Below, in pieces: positions 1 through 6,164 of a DNA stretch of 7,913 bases (position 1 is its first letter; the number at the start of each line of letters is the position of its first letter). Under the pieces are notes generated by a model. That model did no database searches and was not told the origin of the DNA. It was given only the letters and a program-made list of their open reading frames with translations. The translations under genes and the position numbers were made by a program. The stretch comes from Thermoleophilia bacterium (lineage in GTDB: Bacteria; Actinomycetota; Thermoleophilia; Gaiellales; Gaiellaceae). Location: assembly GCA_025936595.1 (NCBI GenBank), contig JAICTB010000102.1, positions 1 through 7,913 of the forward strand. Direction: 5' to 3'.

Positions 1-1
1 G

Positions 2-379
2 CTGGCGGAGGCGCTGCGCGACGACCTGTCGCTGACCGGGACCAAGGTCGCGTGCGGCGAGGGGCACTGCGGGGCGTGCACCGTCCTCGTCGACGGCGCC
101 CCGACGCTCGCGTGCATCACGCTCCTGCACACGGTCGGGGAGGCGAAGGTGACGACGATCGAGGGATTGCGCGACCACCCGATGGTGCAGTCGTTCGTGC
201 GCGCGGACGCGTTGCAGTGCGGCTTCTGCACGCCGGGGCAGATCGTCAGCGCGGTCGCGCTCGTCGACGCGACCCCGGCGCCGTCCAGCGAGGAGATTCG
301 ACACGCCATGGCAGGCAACCTCTGCCGCTGCGGCGCGTACCCGAAGATCGAGGAGGCGATTCACACGTGGCGAGACTGA
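2..379 (+). CDS. Molybdenum hydroxylase [2Fe-2S] subunit (XDH/aldehyde oxidoreductase small subunit), 5' partial
   Basis: This is the electron-transfer subunit that carries two [2Fe-2S] clusters and passes electrons from the molybdenum site to FAD. The frame is open from base 2 and has no start in the window, so 125 C-terminal residues are visible. The family is usually about 155-165 residues, so roughly the first 35 are missing. The plant-type ferredoxin cluster is seen as C-x4-C-x2-C-x11-C (codons at 53, 68, 77 and 113). The second, all-helical cluster is seen as CGFC (218-229) and CRC (323-331), in the usual TPGQ and NLCRCGAY contexts. All eight cysteines are present. The next gene starts 13 bases before this stop, so the two are surely one operon. 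Because the N-terminus is missing, a Tat signal as in PaoA cannot be checked. Confidence 0.95.
   Translation: MAEALRDDLSLTGTKVACGEGHCGACTVLVDGAPTLACITLLHTVGEAKVTTIEGLRDHPMVQSFVRADALQCGFCTPGQIVSAVALVDATPAPSSEEIRHAMAGNLCRCGAYPKIEEAIHTWRD
350..356 (+). promoter_or_regulatory. Ribosome binding site for the molybdopterin subunit
   Basis: GAGGAGG ends 10 bases before the GTG at 367 and lies inside the end of the small-subunit gene. It supports the GTG at 367 as the start rather than any codon further upstream in the open frame. Confidence 0.6.
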
Positions 380-2571
380 TCCGCACCGAGAAGGAGGTCG
401 AGGGCCGGTACGAGGAGGTCTGGCTCGTCGTCGAGGAGGACGCGCTCGAGCAGTGGCCGGCCGGCCCCCGCTCGATCGTCGGGCAGCCGGCGCTCCGCCA
501 GGACGGGCTCGAGCGTGCGCGCGGCGAGGCCGTCTACACCGCCGACCTCAAGCTGCCCGGCATGCTGCACGCCGCCGTCCTGCGCTCGCCGTACGCACAC
601 GCGCGCGTCGCGCGCATCGACCTCACGCCCGCCCTCGCGCTGCCGGGCGTGCACGCGGCAATCGGCCCGCAGGACATCGAGCAGCTCACCGACGAGTGCG
701 GCTTCCAGGGCGCCGCCGTCGCAGCGGTGTGCGCGGACACCTACGCGCACGCGCGCGCCGCAGTCGCGGCGATCGACATCGACTGGGAGGAGCTACCCGT
801 CCTGCTCGATCCCGACGAGGCGGTCGCGCGCGGCGAGCTGATCGGCGAGCCGCGCGTGCGCGAGCGCGGCGACTACGAGCGCGGGCTCGCCGAGGCCGAC
901 GTCGTCGTCGAGGGCACGTACCGCACGCAGGTCGTCCTGCACAACTCGATGGAGACGCACCAGTCGGTCGTGCAGTGGGTCGGCGACACGCTCGAGGTGT
1001 ACATCTCGACGCAGTACATCTGGGGCATCCGCGACGAGATCGCGCAGGGCCTCGGCCTGCCGCCAGACAAGGTGCGCGTCGTCTGCAACTACATGGGCGG
1101 CGGCTTCGGGTCGAAGAACAGCGCCGACGACTACACGTTCATCGCGATCGAGCTCGCCCGGCGCACGCACCGCCCTGTGCGCTGCGCGCTGACGCGTCGC
1201 GAGGAGAATCTCGTGAGCGGCAACCGCAACGCGACGATTCAGCGGCTGACGATCGGCGCGCGGGCGGACGGCACGTTGACGGCGCTCCGTGGCGAATACG
1301 TGAACGCAACGGGCTGGAACGGCTGGTCGTCGCCGGTCGAAGGGCCGATGCAGATGCTCTACGCGTGCGACAACGTGCACACGACGACGTACGGCGCGAA
1401 GATCAACCAGCCGCCGATGAAGGCGTTCCGGGCGCCCGGCTTCGTCGAAGGGACGTTCGGGCTCGAGGCGCTACTCGACGTGCTCGCGTCGAAGCTCGAG
1501 ATCGACCCGCTCGAGTTGCGCCGTCGCAACCACACGGACCACGACGCGTCCGACGACCGCCCGTACAGCGGCAAGAACCTGCTCGAGTGCTACCGCCGCG
1601 CCGAGCCCCACTGGTCGCGGCGCGAGGAGGTGCGCGCGCGCTCGACCGAGACGGTGAAGCGCGGCGTCGGGATGGCCTCGCAGATCTGGTACGGCGGCGG
1701 CGGCCCTCCGAGCTACGCGTGGATCCGCGTCGGCTCGGACGGACGCGCGACCGTCGTCACGGCGATGCAGGACATCGGCACGGGCACGCGCACGGCGATG
1801 GCGCAGATCGCGGCAGAGGAGCTCGGCATCCCGCTCGAGCACGTGACGGTGTCGCTCGGCGACTCGACGCGCGGCCCGTTCGCGTCGATCTCGGCAGGCT
1901 CCTCGACGACGCCGTCGATGGGCCCTGCTGTCCGTGCGGCGGCCGCCGATGCGCGCCGCCAGATCGAGGAGATCGCCGAGCAGCGCGGCACGCCCGGCGC
2001 TCCGCTCGCCGAGATCGTCGGCCTGCTCGAGGACGCGCAGATCCTCGGCAAGGGCGCGCGCGGCCCGAACCCGGCGGGCATGCAGGTGCTGACCTTCGGC
2101 GTGCAGGTCGCGGAGGTCGCCGTCGACGTCGAGACGGGCGAGGTGTGGGTCGACCGCATCGCCGCCGTGCACGACGTCGGTCGGGTGATCAACCCGCTCG
2201 GCGCCTCGAGCCAGATCGAGGGCGGGATCATCCAGGGGATCGGGCACACGCTCTCCGAGCACCGGCTGCACGACCCGGGCAGCGGCCGGATCCTCACGAC
2301 GAGCCTCGACGCGTACAAGCTGCCGACGATCGCCGACGTTCCGGAGATCGTCAGCGAGCTCGTCGACGAGCCCGACACGCAGCTCACGAACCTCGGCTCG
2401 AAGGGCCTCGGCGAGCCGCCGATCATCCCGGTCGCCGCGGCGATCGCGAATGCGATCCGCGACGCGACCGGCGCCGAGGTGCATCAGCTGCCGATCAGCC
2501 GCGAGGAGATGCTGCGTGCGCTCCGCGAGGCGGCAGAGAGGGAGAAGGTTGGAGCTCCGGCGCGCGTCTAG
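367..2571 (+). CDS. Molybdenum hydroxylase large subunit (molybdopterin-binding, XDH/aldehyde oxidoreductase family)
   Basis: This is the catalytic subunit that hydroxylates an aldehyde, purine or N-heterocycle at the Mo centre. It has 734 residues from GTG 367, typical for separate bacterial large subunits. A start extension of about 40 residues (EVEGRYEEVW, then EQWPAGPRSIVGQP) precedes the first Ald_Xan_dh domain, which begins near residue 50 (GEAVYTADLKLPGMLHAAV). Cofactor-domain motifs are GGGFGSKN at 244-251, FRAPG at 354-358, QDIGTGTRT at 468-476, and HDVGRVINP followed by an IEGGIIQGIG loop. The KGLGEPP motif places the expected catalytic glutamate at residue 683. The sequence resembles the PaoC/YagR-like branch more than classical xanthine dehydrogenase, but the substrate is not readable. 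It overlaps the small subunit by 13 bases and the FAD subunit by 23 bases. A longer open frame upstream of 367 is only shadow reading of the small subunit. Confidence 0.95.
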   Translation: MARLIRTEKEVEGRYEEVWLVVEEDALEQWPAGPRSIVGQPALRQDGLERARGEAVYTADLKLPGMLHAAVLRSPYAHARVARIDLTPALALPGVHAAIGPQDIEQLTDECGFQGAAVAAVCADTYAHARAAVAAIDIDWEELPVLLDPDEAVARGELIGEPRVRERGDYERGLAEADVVVEGTYRTQVVLHNSMETHQSVVQWVGDTLEVYISTQYIWGIRDEIAQGLGLPPDKVRVVCNYMGGGFGSKNSADDYTFIAIELARRTHRPVRCALTRREENLVSGNRNATIQRLTIGARADGTLTALRGEYVNATGWNGWSSPVEGPMQMLYACDNVHTTTYGAKINQPPMKAFRAPGFVEGTFGLEALLDVLASKLEIDPLELRRRNHTDHDASDDRPYSGKNLLECYRRAEPHWSRREEVRARSTETVKRGVGMASQIWYGGGGPPSYAWIRVGSDGRATVVTAMQDIGTGTRTAMAQIAAEELGIPLEHVTVSLGDSTRGPFASISAGSSTTPSMGPAVRAAAADARRQIEEIAEQRGTPGAPLAEIVGLLEDAQILGKGARGPNPAGMQVLTFGVQVAEVAVDVETGEVWVDRIAAVHDVGRVINPLGASSQIEGGIIQGIGHTLSEHRLHDPGSGRILTTSLDAYKLPTIADVPEIVSELVDEPDTQLTNLGSKGLGEPPIIPVAAAIANAIRDATGAEVHQLPISREEMLRALREAAEREKVGAPARV
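2536..2548 (+). promoter_or_regulatory. Ribosome binding site deciding the TTG start of the FAD subunit
   Basis: A purine-rich run (GAGAGGGAGAAGG) sits directly before TTG 2549. From that codon the protein begins LELRRASSLEDLE, matching the usual N-terminus of this family. Starts further upstream would add an arginine-rich stretch read from the large-subunit gene. Confidence 0.55.
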
Positions 2572-3367
2572 CCTCGAAGACCTGGAGGACAGTCTCTTCC
2601 TAGCCGGGGGCACGGAGCTCGTGCCGCTGCTTCGAAACGGGCTCGTCCGCGGGGAATCGCTGGTCGACATCCGGGACATCGTCCCGCGCGGGATCGACGG
2701 GCAGCGGATCGGCGCGGGCGCGACCCTCGCCGAGCTCGAATGCGACCCGCAGGTCCCGGAGGCGCTCCGCGAGGCCTGCCGTCTCGCCGCAAGCCCGCAG
2801 CTGCGCAACATGGGAACGCTCGGCGGCAACCTTCTGCAGTCGACACGCTGCTGGTACTGGCGCCTGAACTGGCCCTGCCGCCTTCACGGTGGTGACGAGT
2901 GCTTCGCGCGGGAGGGCGAGCACCGGGAGCATGCGATCTTCGCGAACGACTTCTGCGCGTCGGCGCACCCGTCCGACGTGGCGGCAGCGCTCGTCGCGCT
3001 CGGGGCAACGCTGCGCACGAACCGGCGCGAGCTCCCCGTCGCCGAGCTGTACCGCCTGCCGAGCGAGGACGACCGCCGCACGACGACGCTCGCCGACGGC
3101 GAGGTGATCCTCGACGTGGACGTACCGGCACCCGGCCGCTCCGTCTACCTGAAGGCGATGGAGCGCAAGCGGTGGGCGTTCCCGATCGTCGGCGTCGCCG
3201 CGGCGCGCACCGACGGCACGACGCGCGTCGCGCTGGCGGGCGTCGCGCCGATCCCGTGGCTCCTGGACGGAAGCGTCGACGCTGCGACGCCCCTGCCGCG
3301 CAACGCATACAAGGTCGACGTGGCGAAGGCGCTCGTCCGCCGCGCCGAAGCCGCTCTCGACGCGTGA
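2549..3367 (+). CDS. Molybdenum hydroxylase FAD-binding subunit with extra four-cysteine ([4Fe-4S]) loop
   Basis: This is the medium subunit, which takes electrons from the iron-sulfur subunit onto FAD. It has 272 residues from TTG 2549, slightly short for the family (about 280-330). The first FAD motif is LAGGTELVP (18-26) and the second is RNMGTLGGNLLQ (86-97). After it comes an inserted loop with cysteines at 101, 110, 118 and 136 (C-x8-C-x7-C-x17-C), then HPSDVAAALVALGA, the end of the FAD domain. The C-terminal CO-dehydrogenase flavoprotein domain follows from about 165. PaoB and 4-hydroxybenzoyl-CoA reductase beta subunits bind a [4Fe-4S] cluster in an insertion at this place, so the four cysteines are inferred to do the same. 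The gene overlaps the large subunit by 23 bases, and its TGA overlaps the GTG of the next gene. Confidence 0.93.
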   Translation: MELRRASSLEDLEDSLFLAGGTELVPLLRNGLVRGESLVDIRDIVPRGIDGQRIGAGATLAELECDPQVPEALREACRLAASPQLRNMGTLGGNLLQSTRCWYWRLNWPCRLHGGDECFAREGEHREHAIFANDFCASAHPSDVAAALVALGATLRTNRRELPVAELYRLPSEDDRRTTTLADGEVILDVDVPAPGRSVYLKAMERKRWAFPIVGVAAARTDGTTRVALAGVAPIPWLLDGSVDAATPLPRNAYKVDVAKALVRRAEAALDA

Positions 3368-4023
3368 GACGCGCAGGCGCTGCGGCGCTCCTCGCCGCGT
3401 CGGTCGCGGCGGCGCTCGCCGGCTGCGGTGGGAGCAAGCACGCCTCGACGACGACGGATGCGAGCGGCTGCGCCTCGGTGGCCCCGCCCGAAGCCAACCC
3501 GCTCCAGACGGCGAAGCCGACGGCGCGCCTCGACCCGTCGAAGACCTACGACGTGCGCCTGCGGACGAACTGCGGCAGCTTCACGATCCGGCTCGCCGTG
3601 AAGACCTCGCCCGAGACGACGGCCTCGTTCGTCAGCCTGGTCAAGAAGGGCTACTTCGACGGCACCGTCTTCCACCGCATCGTGCCGGGCTTCGTGATCC
3701 AGGGCGGCGATCCCACTGGGAGCGGCACCGGCGGCCCGGGGTACACGACCGTCGATCCGCCGCCGTCGTCGACGCGCTACACGCTCGGCGTCGCGGCGAT
3801 GGCGAAGACCGGCAGCGAGCCGGCGGGCTCGTCGGGCAGCCAGTTCTTCGTCGTCACGGCCAAGGACGCTCAGCTCCCGCCCGACTACGCGGTGCTGGGC
3901 AAGGTCGTCGACGGGCTCAGTGTCGTCGAGGCGGTGGGACAGCTGGGCGATCCCTCGAGCGGCGGAGAAGGCGTGCCGACCGAGACCGTCGAGATCGAGA
4001 AGGCGACGGTCGACGTCCACTAG
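3364..4023 (+). CDS. Cyclophilin-type peptidyl-prolyl cis-trans isomerase, predicted lipoprotein
   Basis: It is predicted to catalyse proline isomerisation on proteins outside the cytoplasmic membrane. The 219-residue product starts at GTG 3364, which shares bases with the preceding TGA (GTGA). It opens with an RR and alanine-rich hydrophobic signal ending in the lipobox LAGC, with the lipidated cysteine at 21. A low-complexity linker rich in S, T and A follows. The cyclophilin domain runs from about 60 to 217. Active-site residues are visible: FHR with Arg105, PGF with Phe110, Gln113 in IQGGD, and GSQFF with Gln160 and Phe162. The tryptophan of human CypA (W121) is not conserved, as is common in bacterial forms. 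No clear ribosome binding site precedes the start, so translation probably depends on coupling to the FAD subunit. A client among the neighbouring enzyme subunits would require the enzyme to be exported, which is not established. Confidence 0.93.
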   Translation: MRRAGAAALLAASVAAALAGCGGSKHASTTTDASGCASVAPPEANPLQTAKPTARLDPSKTYDVRLRTNCGSFTIRLAVKTSPETTASFVSLVKKGYFDGTVFHRIVPGFVIQGGDPTGSGTGGPGYTTVDPPPSSTRYTLGVAAMAKTGSEPAGSSGSQFFVVTAKDAQLPPDYAVLGKVVDGLSVVEAVGQLGDPSSGGEGVPTETVEIEKATVDVH

Positions 4024-4495
4024 CGCGGTCGTCCTTGCGGCCGGCGCGTCGACGCGCTACGGCGGCGTCAAGCAGCGCGAGCTCCTGCCGGCGGTGCTCG
4101 CGGCGCTGCGCGAGAGCAGCGTCGACGAGATCGTGGTGGTCGAGGGCGCGCATGCGCTTGACTTCCCCGGCGTCCGCGTCGTCGCCTGCCCCGACTGGGA
4201 GCGCGGCCCAGGCGCGTCGCTCCGCTGCGGTCTCGCCGCGCTCGGCGACCATGTGACCCGTGCCGTGATCGTGCTCGCCGACGGGCCAGCGCTCGACGCG
4301 CGCGCCGTCGACCGCCTGCTCGCGCACAAGGCTCCCGTGGCGGCGGCGTCATATGACGGCGCCCGCAGCCACCCGGTCGCACTCGCGCGGAGCGTCTGGG
4401 GACGCATCCCCGACGAGGGTGGCCGGGCGCTCGACCCTGCGCTCGTCGACTGCTCTGACCTCCGCCCTCCAGGAGACGTCGACGTCCCCCGATAG
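3920..4495 (+). CDS. MocA/MobA-like nucleotidyltransferase, probable molybdenum cofactor cytidylyltransferase; start uncertain
   Basis: It probably transfers CMP from CTP to molybdopterin, making the cytosine-dinucleotide cofactor used by XDH-family enzymes; the position in this operon supports that. The conserved domain opens with AVVLAAGASTRYGGVK (codons from about 4025). LAAG is the MocA form, whereas the GTP-using MobA has LAGG. Further motifs are GASLRCGLAAL, the metal-binding VLADGP, a SHPVAL stretch (MocA: GHPV), and a C-terminal GDVDVP resembling the DIDTP end of MocA. The region after Lys-Gln is shorter than in typical MocA, and the catalytic part is only about 160 residues against about 190. 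The only standard in-frame start is GTG 3920, 104 bases inside the lipoprotein gene. It would add an arginine-rich leader of about 35 residues with no family resemblance, so the true start may be a rare codon near 4013 or the sequence may hold an error. Confidence 0.75.
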   Translation: MSSRRWDSWAIPRAAEKACRPRPSRSRRRRSTSTSAVVLAAGASTRYGGVKQRELLPAVLAALRESSVDEIVVVEGAHALDFPGVRVVACPDWERGPGASLRCGLAALGDHVTRAVIVLADGPALDARAVDRLLAHKAPVAAASYDGARSHPVALARSVWGRIPDEGGRALDPALVDCSDLRPPGDVDVPR

Positions 4496-4522
4496 GAGGG
4501 AGTGAGGATCGGGTAGCGAAGA

Positions 4523-5224
4523 ATGGACGTCGCCATGCTTGAGCTTGCACATCCGCTCGACGCGATCCCCGAGCGCTCGCCGCTCGTGCACGCGCGAGAG
4601 CGGCACGGGCTGAGCATCACGCAGGTCGCCTACCGCACCGGTCTCCCCGAGCAGGAGATCGAATGGCTCGAGGAGGGCCGCCTGTACCGCTTCCCGTCCC
4701 AGAACGAGGCGATCCTCGCGGCGATCGTCTACGCGACGGCCGTCGGCATCGACCGCTTCGAGGCGCGCCGGCTCGCAGGGTTGCCGATCACCGGCACCGT
4801 GCGCGTGAACGCGAAGGCACGGCTCGTCGTCGTCGGCGCCGTCGCCGCGCTGCTCTCCGCGTTCGCGGTGATGGTCGTGGCGCCGAACATGCGCGTGACG
4901 CAGACGCGCACGGTGGAGGCGATCCCGAATGCGAATCTCGTCCCGCCGTGGAAGCTGCACGTGACCGTCGAGAACGGGAACGGCGACATCACCTGGACCC
5001 GGACGGTTGCGAGCCGCGTCGGCGCGATGGGCTACACGATCGCGAAGGTCGGCCGCGCGGATCGCTTCGACTACCCGCGCTCGACCGTGTACTACGGCCC
5101 CGGCGGACGCGACGTCGGCGTGCGGCTCGCGCGCCAGCTCGCGGTGACCGCGCAGGAAGCGCCCGGGCTCGCCGCGCGCGACCTGCTCGTGGTCGTCGGC
5201 CCGCAGACCGTAGCCGGCTCGTAG
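4523..5224 (+). CDS. HTH-TM-LytR_C membrane protein (RodZ-like N-terminus, LytR C-terminal domain)
   Basis: The 233-residue product has three parts. Residues about 19-87 form a RodZ/HTH_25-like helix-turn-helix (HARERHGLSITQVAYRTGL, then an IEWLEEG helix and a YATAVGID segment). Residues 101-120 are a single hydrophobic transmembrane segment after a basic stretch. Residues about 140-215 match the LytR_C pattern: VTVENGNGD, a helix ending RVGAMGYTI, STVYYGPGGRDVGVRLARQL, and a final LLVVVG strand. The helix-turn-helix should be cytoplasmic and LytR_C outside. The role is unknown. LytR_C domains often occur with cell-envelope LCP proteins and RodZ links envelope growth to the cytoskeleton, so an envelope role is an inference. 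ATG 4523 was chosen; ATG 4535 is possible. AGGAGGG at 4494-4500 is 22 bases away, farther than usual, so initiation is unclear. Whether it belongs to the upstream operon is uncertain. Confidence 0.82.
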   Translation: MDVAMLELAHPLDAIPERSPLVHARERHGLSITQVAYRTGLPEQEIEWLEEGRLYRFPSQNEAILAAIVYATAVGIDRFEARRLAGLPITGTVRVNAKARLVVVGAVAALLSAFAVMVVAPNMRVTQTRTVEAIPNANLVPPWKLHVTVENGNGDITWTRTVASRVGAMGYTIAKVGRADRFDYPRSTVYYGPGGRDVGVRLARQLAVTAQEAPGLAARDLLVVVGPQTVAGS

Positions 5225-5233
5225 CGCCGGAGA

Positions 5234-5273
5234 GGTCTGACACGTCGGAGCAGCAGCTTTAGAAGCTTAGACC
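5234..5273 (+). other. Possible stem-loop between the LytR_C gene and the first VOC gene
   Basis: GGTCTGA (5234-5240) can pair with TTAGACC (5267-5273) with one G-T pair. An alternative small hairpin, AGCTT-TAG-AAGCT (5255-5267), lies inside and shares a base. There is no T tract, so it does not look like a standard terminator. It could be a structured leader for the VOC gene or chance. Confidence 0.2.
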
Positions 5274-5280
5274 GCAGCCG

Positions 5281-5286
5281 AAGGAG
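5281..5286 (+). promoter_or_regulatory. Ribosome binding site for the first VOC gene
   Basis: AAGGAG lies six bases before ATG 5293, the best-spaced canonical site in the window. It fixes the start of the VOC gene. Confidence 0.65.
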
Positions 5287-5292
5287 CTTGGG

Positions 5293-5673
5293 ATGATCAC
5301 GCTCGATCACGTCGGGTTCGCCGTCGCCGACTACCAACGCAGCAAGGCCTTTTACGAGAAAGCACTCGCGCCGCTCGGGCTGAAGCTCTTGATGGAGTTT
5401 TCCGGGGCATCCGCCGCCTTCGGGAAGGATGATGGTGAAAGACCGTCGCTCTTCATCGAAGCGCATGGAGAGCCCGTGGGCGGGCGCCTTCACATCGCAT
5501 TGAGAGCCGAGAGCCGCGCGCAAGTGGACGCCTTCCACGCTGCAGCCATCGAGGCAGGCGGGACCGACAATGGCGCACCAGGCCCGCGCTGGTACCACCC
5601 CGATTACTACGGCGGCTACGTCCTCGATCCGGACGGCAACAACATCGAGGCCGTCTGCCACGAGCCCGGTTAA
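5293..5673 (+). CDS. VOC family protein (glyoxalase/bleomycin-resistance fold)
   Basis: This is a 126-residue vicinal-oxygen-chelate protein with two beta-alpha-beta-beta-beta units, at about 1-58 and 64-124. Typical motifs are LDHVGFAVADYQRSKAFYEKAL at the start (given as two parts: residues 4-13 and 14-25) and DPDGNNIEAV near the end. Likely metal ligands are His6, His67 and Glu119, so it may be a metal-dependent lyase, isomerase or resistance protein; the substrate is unknown. By hand count its GC is about 64%, with about 60% in the first 170 bases. Nearby genes often reach 70-75%, and this gene uses TTT, AGA and GCA codons that are rare around it. This hints at transfer or at a recently acquired module. 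It converges on the second VOC gene. Confidence 0.9.
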   Translation: MITLDHVGFAVADYQRSKAFYEKALAPLGLKLLMEFSGASAAFGKDDGERPSLFIEAHGEPVGGRLHIALRAESRAQVDAFHAAAIEAGGTDNGAPGPRWYHPDYYGGYVLDPDGNNIEAVCHEPG

Positions 5674-5697
5674 CCCGTCCGCTGCGCTCGTCCGTTC

Positions 5698-5710
5698 TCG
5701 CCTGAGGCGA
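5698..5710. terminator. Small hairpin between convergent VOC genes, weak terminator candidate
   Basis: TCGCC-TGA-GGCGA forms a five-base-pair stem with a three-base loop in the 38-base gap between the two convergent stop codons. It has no T tract on either side. The placement suits a bidirectional terminator but the structure is short, so support is weak. Confidence 0.25.
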
Positions 5711-5711
5711 C

Positions 5712-6149
5712 CTAGCCGATCTGCTCGGCGAGCCCGATGAGGATCCTCTCGGGGCCTCGGATGTAACAGAGGCGATGCTTGTCTTCGAACTGCACCACTT
5801 CATCAACCAACTCGGCTCCGTGCGCGCGGAGCCGGGCGAGCGTGTCGTCGATGTCGTCGACAGCGAACATGATGCGGAGGTAGCCGAGAGCGTTGACCGG
5901 GGCGTCGCGATGATCGGCGACCGCAGGCGGGCTGAGGAACCGCGAGATCTCGAGCCGGCTGTGGCCGTCCGGCGTGCGCATCATGGCGATCTCGACGCGC
6001 ATGTCGCGCAGTCCAGTGACGCGCTCCGCCCAGTCTCCTTCGATCGTGGCTCTCCCTTCGAGCTCGAGGCCGAGCTCGGTGAAGAACGAGATTGCGGCGT
6101 CGAGGGATTCCACCACGATGCCGACGTTGTCCATCCGTTGAAGCGTCAC
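5712..6149 (-). CDS. VOC family protein lacking the usual metal ligands, third gene of the sigma-factor operon
   Basis: This 145-residue glyoxalase-fold protein has repeats at about 6-65 (DNVGIVVESLDAAISFF, ELGLELEGR) and 85-143 (FAVDDIDDTLARLRAHGAEL). In the usual fold the first motif is D-H-V; here it is D-N-V. The second-repeat strand reads YLRIMFAVDD where a His is normal, and the last strand ILIGLAEQ lacks the common I-E-L glutamate. Glu in RLEISRF remains. Metal-dependent chemistry is therefore doubtful, and a binding or metal-free role is possible. GTG 6149 gives the full frame; ATG five codons later is an alternative start. It begins 15 bases after the anti-sigma stop on the same strand, so it is probably co-transcribed with the sigma pair and may belong to the same electrophile or oxidant stress response; that is an inference. 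Confidence 0.88.
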   Translation of the reverse strand: MTLQRMDNVGIVVESLDAAISFFTELGLELEGRATIEGDWAERVTGLRDMRVEIAMMRTPDGHSRLEISRFLSPPAVADHRDAPVNALGYLRIMFAVDDIDDTLARLRAHGAELVDEVVQFEDKHRLCYIRGPERILIGLAEQIG

Positions 6150-6164
6150 GCGGCGCGGAGATTC

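Noticed and set aside
52..366. N-terminal extension of the large subunit in the same open frame
   Set aside because: It runs through the small-subunit gene in another frame, is arginine-rich, and a ribosome site supports GTG 367.
453..2603. A 716-residue + strand frame inside the large-subunit gene
   Set aside because: It is arginine- and alanine-rich with no family motifs, and overlaps a gene with clear conserved motifs. It is a high-GC shadow frame.
1471..2829. A 452-residue minus-strand frame
   Set aside because: It is antisense to the large and FAD subunits, shows no recognisable domain and has shadow-type composition.
5674..5711. Direct repeat GTCCG flanking CTGCGCTC in the gap between VOC genes
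   Set aside because: Five-base repeats in GC-rich DNA are expected by chance, and no mobile-element ends or target-site duplication are seen.
6085..6111. A second GGAAT-N19-GTT match on the minus strand
   Set aside because: It lies inside the second VOC gene where the bases encode conserved residues of the fold. About half a match per window of this size is expected by chance, and no gene starts just downstream.
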